DNA from: Pseudomonadota bacterium | GTDB taxonomy: Bacteria > Pseudomonadota > Alphaproteobacteria > Rhizobiales > Beijerinckiaceae | Direction of reading: 5' to 3' | Length of the DNA stretch: 11,852 bases | Assembly (NCBI GenBank): GCA_023393655.1 | Contig: JAEWKP010000311.1 | Location: forward strand, 1-11,852 | In this document: in pieces, positions 7,278 to 11,852 of the stretch | How the letters are laid out: every line of letters starts with the position of its first letter | Position numbering within the stretch: position 1 is the first letter of the stretch | Notes under the pieces: model-generated | What the model was told of the DNA's origin: nothing | Databases searched by the model: none | What the model saw: only the letters and a program-made list of their open reading frames with translations | Position numbers and translations under genes: made by a program

Positions 7278-7420
7278 ATTCCATATCTCTGGTCACCACC
7301 CCAAACGGGGACCGCCATCTAGCGACAGCAGCACGGGGACATTGCGGTTCAAACGCTTCTACAAAGTTTCCAGCAGGGTGCAAACCGCGATCATCGTTAA
7401 TAAAGCGTTTTTAGAAATCT

Positions 7421-7443
7421 CGTTGCCGCCGGGCCACGCAACG
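7421..7443 (-). terminator. weak stem-loop downstream of rseP
   Basis: CGTTGC (7421-7426) and GCAACG (7438-7443) form a 6-bp stem with an 11-nt GC-rich loop, about 40 nt past the rseP stop. On the transcript it is followed by AGATTTCTAAAAACG, which has only a short interrupted U-run. It may be a weak terminator separating rseP from bamA, but read-through is likely. Confidence 0.25.
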
Positions 7444-7483
7444 TGCCGTTTTTCCGCCGCAAAGCGCCTTCCGCAAGCCGGTT

Positions 7484-8632
7484 TCAGAGCAGGCCGCGGA
7501 CGTGGACGATGTCGTTCCAGGTCACGAACAGCATCAACATCAGCACGAGCGCGAGGCCAACCCGAAAGCCGATTTCCTGCGCGCGCGGGCTCAGGGGCCG
7601 GCCGCGCAGCGCCTCATAGAGATAGAACAGCAGATGCCCGCCATCGAGCATCGGAACCGGCACGAGATTCATCAGGCCGATCGAGACCGAGAGGATCGCG
7701 GCCAGATTGATCAGCCCGAGCAGCCCGCTGCTCGAAGCGACGATGCCGGAGACCTGCGCGATCCGAATCGGACCGGAGAGCTGATCGGTGGACTCGCGGC
7801 CCGTCACCAGCTTGGCGACGTAGTCATAGGTCCGCGTCACGACGAACCAGGTCTCGGTGAAGCCGGCCTTGGTGGAGTCGAGCAATCCGAATCGCTGCGT
7901 CTTCCAATCCTCCGGGCGCGGCGAGGCCTTGACGCCGATCACGCCGATGCGCTGCGTGCCGAGCTTGGTCTTGATCTCGGTGAGCGCCGGCGTCACCGGC
8001 AGGGTGAGCGTGCCACCGTCGCGCTCGACGGAAACCTCGAGACGCTCGTCGGGCCGGATCGAGACGATGCGCTGCATGTCGGAGAAGCTGCCGACCGACT
8101 GGCCGTCGATGGCGATCACGATGTCGCCCGCCTTCAGGCCGGCCCGCTCCGCCGCACTGCCGGCGACGACGGCGTCGACGCGCGGGATCAGCACCTGCTT
8201 GCCGAAGAAGAAGGTCGAGCCGGCGAAGATCACGATCGCCAGCAGGAAATTCGCGATCGGTCCGGCGGCGACGATCGCCGCCCGCTCACTGAGCGACTGC
8301 GCGGGGAACGAGCGCGCCCGCTCCTGCGCCGACATTCGGTTCACCGCCTCATCGTCGGGCGCGCTTGAGGCGTCGGCGTCGCCCGAGAACTTGACGTAGC
8401 CGCCGAGCGGAATCAGCGCGAAGCGCCAGCGCGTGCCATGCCGGTCGTTGAAACCGAAGAGCTCGCGGCCGAAGCCGATCGAGAACGTCTTGACGTCGAC
8501 CCCGCACCAGCGGCCGACCAGGAAATGCCCGAGCTCATGGACGAAAACGACAATGGTCAGGACAAACAGGAACGGCAGCAGATAGCCGAGCAGGAAATGC
8601 CCGGCATTCCAGAGCGATGCTGCGAATTCCAT
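7484..8632 (-). CDS. rseP: RseP/MmpA-type site-2 zinc metalloprotease
   Basis: This is an M50-family intramembrane protease of the inner membrane, acting in regulated intramembrane proteolysis (RseP cleaves anti-sigma factor RseA in E. coli; MmpA cleaves PodJ in Caulobacter). With the ATG start it has 382 residues, shorter than E. coli RseP (450). The zinc site is HELGH (32-36) at the end of the first membrane segment, completed by the LDGG motif (329-332; Asp330). Further membrane segments lie near 118-142, 301-325 and 356-375. One PDZ domain is visible around 150-215 (IDGQSVGSF), where E. coli has two. That is common for alphaproteobacterial members. I chose the ATG at 8632 because GGGGGA lies 7 nt upstream. 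A GTG at 8647 (five more residues) has GAGG much further away. The substrate cannot be told from the sequence. The gene is between dxr and bamA, the usual place. Confidence 0.94.
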   Translation of the reverse strand: MEFAASLWNAGHFLLGYLLPFLFVLTIVVFVHELGHFLVGRWCGVDVKTFSIGFGRELFGFNDRHGTRWRFALIPLGGYVKFSGDADASSAPDDEAVNRMSAQERARSFPAQSLSERAAIVAAGPIANFLLAIVIFAGSTFFFGKQVLIPRVDAVVAGSAAERAGLKAGDIVIAIDGQSVGSFSDMQRIVSIRPDERLEVSVERDGGTLTLPVTPALTEIKTKLGTQRIGVIGVKASPRPEDWKTQRFGLLDSTKAGFTETWFVVTRTYDYVAKLVTGRESTDQLSGPIRIAQVSGIVASSSGLLGLINLAAILSVSIGLMNLVPVPMLDGGHLLFYLYEALRGRPLSPRAQEIGFRVGLALVLMLMLFVTWNDIVHVRGLL

Positions 8633-8639
8633 CAAACTA

Positions 8640-8645
8640 TCCCCC
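8640..8645 (-). promoter_or_regulatory. ribosome binding site of rseP
   Basis: GGGGGA on the minus strand stands 7 nt from the ATG at 8632. It favours that start over the GTG at 8647, part of which it follows. Confidence 0.45.
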
Positions 8646-8662
8646 ACGGTCCGTGTCAGCCT

Positions 8663-9844
8663 CTAGGTGACAGTGAACCGAGCTTGCGACAAGAGCGAGG
8701 CAGCCCGCCGTCTCGAATCTTGGTCAATGGCGAGCGCGGACGCGACGTCGCGCGGCACCTCCGACCCAGCGGAAGAGGCTGCGCAGACGGCTTCCACCAG
8801 CGCAGCGATATCGGGGAAGCCAAGCCGCTTCTCCAGGAAGGCGGCGACGGCGACCTCGTTGGCGGCATTGAGCACGGCCGGCATGGCGCCGCCCTCGCGC
8901 AAGGCGGCGATGGCAAGGCCAAGCGCCGGGAAGCGGACGAGATCGGGCCGCTCGAAGCTCAACGGCGCCGTCAGAGCGAGATCGAGGAAGCGCTGAGGCG
9001 GTGCGTCGAGGCGGCCGTCGATGCCGAGGCAATGCGCCGCGGCGACCCGCATGTCCGGCACCGCCATGCCGGCGCTGACCGAGCCATCGCGGAAGGTCAC
9101 GAGGCCGTGGACGATCTGCTGGGGATGGACGAGCACATCGAGTTGTTCGGGCTTTAGATCGAACAGGAAGCGGGCCTCGATCAGCTCCAGCCCCTTGTTC
9201 ATCATGCTGGCGGAGTCGATCGTGATCTTGGCGCCCATCGCATAGTTCGGGTGCTTCAGCGCCTGCTCGGGGGTCGCCGCAGCGATACGCTCGATGCTCC
9301 AGGTCCGGAACGGGCCGCCGGAGGCCGTCAGCGTCATGCTGCGGACCGAGGCGAGGGGTTCGTCGCCCAGAACCTGGAACAGAGCGTTGTGCTCGGAATC
9401 GAGCGGCAGCAGGCGGGCGCCGACCTCGGCCGCGCGCGCCATCACGGCTTCGCCGGCACAGACCAGGCTTTCCTTGTTGGCGAGCGCGATCGTCCGCCCG
9501 GGCAGGAGCGCGGCGAAGGTTGCCTCCAGCCCGGCCGCGCCGGAAATCGCGCTGACGACGATATCGGCGGGACGGTCGACCGCCTCCAGCACGGCGGAGC
9601 GCCCTGCCCCGCTGGCGATGCCGGTGCCGGCGAGTGCCTGCCTGAGCGTCGCGCCGCCGGCTGCGTCGGCCAGGGCCGCGAAGGACGCGCCCACCTCAAC
9701 CGCGGTGCGGGCCAGCGCCTGCGCATCCCGGCCTCCGACGACGGTCGCGATCGAGAGGCGTTCGGGATTCTCGGTGACGACGTCGCGGACCGAGCGTCCC
9801 ACGGAGCCGGTCGCTCCCAGAAGCGTGACGCTGCGCAACGACAT
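8663..9844 (-). CDS. dxr: 1-deoxy-D-xylulose 5-phosphate reductoisomerase Dxr (IspC)
   Basis: Dxr converts DXP to 2-C-methyl-D-erythritol 4-phosphate with NADPH and a divalent metal, the first committed MEP-pathway step. The protein has 393 residues (E. coli 398). Residues 9-16, LGATGSVG, form the nucleotide-binding loop. LANKESLV (121-128) and PLDSEHNALFQ (147-157) follow. The metal ligands Asp149, Glu151 and Glu220 correspond to E. coli Asp150, Glu152 and Glu231. TASGGPFR (173-180) and SASMMNKGLE (211-220) line the substrate site. The flexible-loop motif reads HPNYAMG (198-204), with Tyr201 where E. coli has Trp212. VLNAANEVAV (324-333) marks the C-terminal domain. The ATG lies 5 nt after the cdsA stop. 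The frame is open far upstream within cdsA, but that is shadow sequence with no family match. Confidence 0.97.
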   Translation of the reverse strand: MSLRSVTLLGATGSVGRSVRDVVTENPERLSIATVVGGRDAQALARTAVEVGASFAALADAAGGATLRQALAGTGIASGAGRSAVLEAVDRPADIVVSAISGAAGLEATFAALLPGRTIALANKESLVCAGEAVMARAAEVGARLLPLDSEHNALFQVLGDEPLASVRSMTLTASGGPFRTWSIERIAAATPEQALKHPNYAMGAKITIDSASMMNKGLELIEARFLFDLKPEQLDVLVHPQQIVHGLVTFRDGSVSAGMAVPDMRVAAAHCLGIDGRLDAPPQRFLDLALTAPLSFERPDLVRFPALGLAIAALREGGAMPAVLNAANEVAVAAFLEKRLGFPDIAALVEAVCAASSAGSEVPRDVASALAIDQDSRRRAASLLSQARFTVT

Positions 9845-9849
9845 CGGTC

Positions 9850-10677
9850 TCAGACGTTGACGTGCAGGGCGAAGAGCGCGAAGCCGGCGAGCACCAGCAC
9901 CGCCCAATAGCCGTCGAGCCGATCGAGGAAGCCGCCATGGCCGGGGATGAGCCGGCTCGAATCCTTGGCGTCGAAGCGGCGTTTCAGGGCGGATTCGAAC
10001 AGGTCCCCGGCCTGGCTGACGACCGAGCCGGCAAACGAGGCGGCAACCACCGGCCCGGCCGCCGTCATGCCTTGCAGCGCCGGCATCCAACGCCAGACGA
10101 GGTAGCCGCCGATCATCCCGGCCACGGCGCCGCCGATCGCGCCCGACCAGGTCTTTTTCGGGCTGACGGCCGGCATCAGCTTCGGGCCACCGAGCTTGCG
10201 GCCGGTGAAATAGGCGGCGATGTCGGTGAGCCAGACGACGGCGAAGCTCCACAGGATCAGAGCGAGGCCAATCCCCGGAAGATCGCGCAATGCCGGCGTG
10301 ATCAGTGCGAAAGCCAGCGCATAGGCGACGCCGCAGAGCTCCAGCGCCAAGCGCGAGCGTACGAACGGTGTCGCGAGTGCACCGAGCAACGCCATGGCCG
10401 AGGCCGTACCCGCAAGCGCCGCCGGACTTGCTGGAGAAAAGGACAAGGCCAAGCCGGCGGCGACCACCGCGATGCCCGCCGGGATCGCATTGCCGCGGCC
10501 GATGATCGCGAGCCACTCATAGGCGACGAGCCCTGCAACCAGTATCCAGACCAGCCGGAAGGGCCAGCCGCCCCAGAGCGTGACCAGCAGGATCAGCGCG
10601 CCCAAGACCAGCGCCGAAGCGACCCTGAGCCTCAGCTCGGAGCCGGATCGCGGCGCAGAGGCGCCCGGCTCATTCAC
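9850..10677 (-). CDS. cdsA: phosphatidate cytidylyltransferase CdsA
   Basis: CdsA makes CDP-diacylglycerol from phosphatidic acid and CTP in the inner membrane, the branch point for all major phospholipids. The 275-residue protein is mostly hydrophobic, with several predicted membrane segments. The family signature is complete near the C-terminus: S229, LKRR (231-234), KD (238-239), PGHGG (245-249) and DRLD (252-255). The upstream conserved TD (151-152) and SPKKTWSG (172-179) are also present. The start codon is GTG and overlaps the uppS stop as GTGA, which suggests translational coupling. No better start lies downstream before the first membrane segment. dxr begins 5 nt after its stop. Confidence 0.96.
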   Translation of the reverse strand: MNEPGASAPRSGSELRLRVASALVLGALILLVTLWGGWPFRLVWILVAGLVAYEWLAIIGRGNAIPAGIAVVAAGLALSFSPASPAALAGTASAMALLGALATPFVRSRLALELCGVAYALAFALITPALRDLPGIGLALILWSFAVVWLTDIAAYFTGRKLGGPKLMPAVSPKKTWSGAIGGAVAGMIGGYLVWRWMPALQGMTAAGPVVAASFAGSVVSQAGDLFESALKRRFDAKDSSRLIPGHGGFLDRLDGYWAVLVLAGFALFALHVNV

Positions 10678-11432
10678 GCGACGCCCACGCTGCGGTCGGA
10701 GGGGGCGGCAAGACCGCCGAAACGCCGCTCGCGCTGACGATACTGCGCCAGAGCCTCCTCGAAGGCGGCCCGGTCGAAATCAGGCCACATCACCGGGGTG
10801 AAGATGAACTCGGCATAGGCCGCCTGCCAGAGCAGGAAGTTCGAGATGCGGGTCTCGCCCGAGGTCCGGATGACCAGCTCGGGATCCGGAAGGTCGTGGG
10901 TGGCGAGGCGGCCGGCGATCGCGGCCTCGTCGATCGCGGCCGGGTCGATCCGCCCGGCAACGGCCTCAGCCGCCAGCCGGCGGGTCGCACGCATGATCTC
11001 GTCGCGGGAGCCGTAATTGAAGGCGATCACCAGCACGAGGCCGGTATTGCCACGTGTGCTGGTCTCGGCATGCTCGACGAGGCGGCGCAGGTCGGTTGCG
11101 AGATCGTCCCGGCTGCCGATGATGCGCACCCGGACATTGGCGGCGGAGAGCTCGGCGAGATCCTTCTCGACGAAATGCTTGAGCAACCCCATCAGGAAGG
11201 AGACTTCCGCATGCGGACGGCGCCAGTTCTCGGTCGAGAAACTATAGAGCGTCAGGACCTGGATGCCGAGATCGCTGGCATTCCGGACCGTGCGGCGCAG
11301 CGCCTCCAGCCCGCGGCGATGGCCCTCCTGCCGCGGCAGCCCGCGCATCTGCGCCCAGCGCCCGTTGCCGTCCATGATAATGGCGACATGAGCCGGATTG
11401 GACACGCCTGCGTCGCGCTGACCGGATGACAT
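10674..11432 (-). CDS. uppS: isoprenyl transferase / undecaprenyl diphosphate synthase UppS
   Basis: UppS is a soluble cis-prenyltransferase. It adds IPP units to farnesyl diphosphate to make the C55 lipid carrier for peptidoglycan, O-antigen and other glycans. It has 252 residues (E. coli 253). The signature HVAIIMDGNGRWA (15-27) carries the catalytic Asp21 (E. coli Asp26). Further landmarks are GHRRG (37-41), YSFSTENW (63-70), FNYGSRDEI (138-146) and PELVIRTSGETRISNFLLWQ (184-203), with Arg189, Arg195 and Ser197 for diphosphate binding and Glu208 shortly after. The C-terminus RERRFGG is typical. The ATG is 75 nt after the frr stop and has only a weak purine-rich element upstream (GCGAGG). 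The isoprenoid link to dxr two genes downstream is functional as well as positional. Confidence 0.97.
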   Translation of the reverse strand: MSSGQRDAGVSNPAHVAIIMDGNGRWAQMRGLPRQEGHRRGLEALRRTVRNASDLGIQVLTLYSFSTENWRRPHAEVSFLMGLLKHFVEKDLAELSAANVRVRIIGSRDDLATDLRRLVEHAETSTRGNTGLVLVIAFNYGSRDEIMRATRRLAAEAVAGRIDPAAIDEAAIAGRLATHDLPDPELVIRTSGETRISNFLLWQAAYAEFIFTPVMWPDFDRAAFEEALAQYRQRERRFGGLAAPSDRSVGVA

Positions 11433-11447
11433 GCGGATGAGCCTCGC

Positions 11448-11485
11448 TCGGCTGCGGCCGAAGGAGCGCGGGAGGTCCCCCGCGC
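11448..11485 (-). promoter_or_regulatory. two tandem stem-loops between frr and uppS
   Basis: The first hairpin on the transcript has arms GCGCGGG (11466-11472) and CCCGCGC (11479-11485), a perfect 7-bp GC stem with a 6-nt loop, 22 nt after the frr stop. Four bases later a second has arms TCGGC (11448-11452) and GCCGA (11457-11461) with a 4-nt loop. The second ends 15 nt before the uppS ATG. Neither has a following U-run. Attenuation, processing or transcript stabilisation between the translation gene and the envelope genes is possible but inferred. Confidence 0.4.
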
Positions 11486-11507
11486 GGGAAATCGAACGTC
11501 CAGGCGA

Positions 11508-11852
11508 TCAGACGTGCAGGATTTCCTTTTCCTTCGCCGCCAGAGCCTGGTCGATCTCGGCGATATGCTGGTCCGTCGCCTTCTGGACCAGATCGGAATT
11601 GCGGGCGGCGTCGTCCTTGGTCATGTCGCCGTCCTTCTCGAGCTTCTTGACGACGTCGATGCCGTCGCGGCGGACGTGACGCACGGAGATCTTGGCCTCC
11701 TCGGCATATTTATGCGCGACCTTGACCATCTCCTTGCGGCGCTGCTCGTTGAGCTCCGGGATACGGATGCGCAGGACCTGGCCTTCCGTCTGCGGGTTGA
11801 GGCCGAGATCGGATTCGCGCACCGCCTTGTCGACGGCCTGGACCATCGAGCG
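11508..11852 (-). CDS. frr: ribosome recycling factor Frr (C-terminal part; gene runs off the window)
   Basis: Frr, with EF-G, splits post-termination ribosomes. About 115 codons are visible, against 185 residues for the E. coli protein, so roughly 70 N-terminal residues lie beyond the window edge. The readable part begins RSMVQAVDKAV and continues ESDLGLNPQTEG, aligning with E. coli DRSMSPAVEKAI...SDLGLNPNSAG. It then shows RIPELNEQRRKEMVK, VRHVRRDGID, and the C-terminal helix DQHIAEIDQALAAKEKEI. The reading frame has no stop before the edge. The internal ATG at 11846 is Met within the family motif and not the start. In many bacteria pyrH precedes frr, but that region is not included here. 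Confidence 0.95.
   Translation of the reverse strand, partial: RSMVQAVDKAVRESDLGLNPQTEGQVLRIRIPELNEQRRKEMVKVAHKYAEEAKISVRHVRRDGIDVVKKLEKDGDMTKDDAARNSDLVQKATDQHIAEIDQALAAKEKEILHV

Larger units (their letters stand above)
7268..7483 (-). promoter_or_regulatory. bamA upstream region with possible promoter
   Basis: This 216-nt non-coding gap is the longest in the window and contains the most AT-rich patch (about 7391-7420). A weak sigma-70-like pair is TTTGCA (7379-7384) and TAGAAG (7356-7361) with a 17-nt spacer, each matching four of six consensus bases. A small CCCC-AAAC-GGGG hairpin lies at 7299-7310 in the presumed leader. A separate promoter for bamA is plausible from gap length and base composition, but no strong motif proves it. 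No clear alternative-sigma-factor site was recognised. Confidence 0.3.

Noticed and set aside
4727..7414. 895-codon open frame on the plus strand opposite bamA
   Set aside because: It is the antisense shadow of bamA in GC-rich DNA. Its product is full of Arg, Ala, Asp and Val with no recognisable domain, while the minus strand encodes a complete BamA.
8663..10516. A 617-codon frame that would fuse an N-terminal extension to Dxr
   Set aside because: The first 224 codons run out of frame through cdsA, whose own frame is a clear match. Dxr is complete from its ATG at 9844 and has the normal length.
1..11852. A novel defence, mobile or biosynthetic system in the window
   Set aside because: Every substantial frame on the minus strand belongs to a known housekeeping envelope family in its usual order, and no gap is long enough to hide an additional gene of normal size.

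Overview
The window is GC-rich, densely packed DNA with every credible gene on the minus strand. It reads from the high-coordinate end downwards as frr (partial), uppS, cdsA, dxr, rseP, bamA, lpxD, fabZ, lpxA, lpxI, lpxB. This order is a well-known chromosomal cell-envelope cluster of Alphaproteobacteria. Three things point to the Hyphomicrobiales (Rhizobiales): lpxI in place of lpxH, no skp/ompH gene between bamA and lpxD, and a short RseP with a single PDZ domain. A Bosea- or Methylobacterium-like source is a guess, not something the sequence proves. No tRNA, rRNA, IS element, CRISPR array or phage gene is visible.

Layout. (1) 11508-11852: C-terminal part of ribosome recycling factor. (2) 8663-11432: uppS, cdsA and dxr, which nearly touch (4-nt overlap, then 5-nt gap). 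They make undecaprenyl diphosphate, CDP-diacylglycerol and the MEP isoprenoid precursor. (3) 7484-8632: rseP, a membrane site-2 protease. (4) 4766-7267: bamA, preceded by the longest non-coding gap (216 nt) and followed by a 129-nt gap holding two clear stem-loops. (5) 48-4636: lpxD, fabZ, lpxA, lpxI and lpxB, the acyl-ACP dehydratase plus four enzymes of lipid A assembly. The lpxA-lpxI-lpxB segment is coupled by overlapping stop and start codons.

How they work together. Dxr starts the MEP route to IPP/DMAPP. UppS uses IPP to build the C55 carrier for peptidoglycan and polysaccharides. CdsA supplies the activated lipid for phospholipids. FabZ elongates acyl-ACP, competing with LpxA and LpxD for 3-hydroxyacyl-ACP. 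LpxA, LpxD, LpxI and LpxB carry UDP-GlcNAc towards the lipid A disaccharide. BamA inserts outer-membrane proteins, and RseP takes part in regulated intramembrane proteolysis. The cluster therefore groups inner- and outer-membrane construction, with frr linking it to translation.

I found no previously undescribed system. The points most worth a second look are two residue changes at conserved active-site positions (LpxA Leu157 where E. coli has His160; Dxr Tyr201 where E. coli has Trp212), the stem-loops in the bamA-lpxD and frr-uppS gaps, and two cysteine pairs in BamA. Several starts were moved inward from the longest possible reading frame; the reasons are given with each gene.
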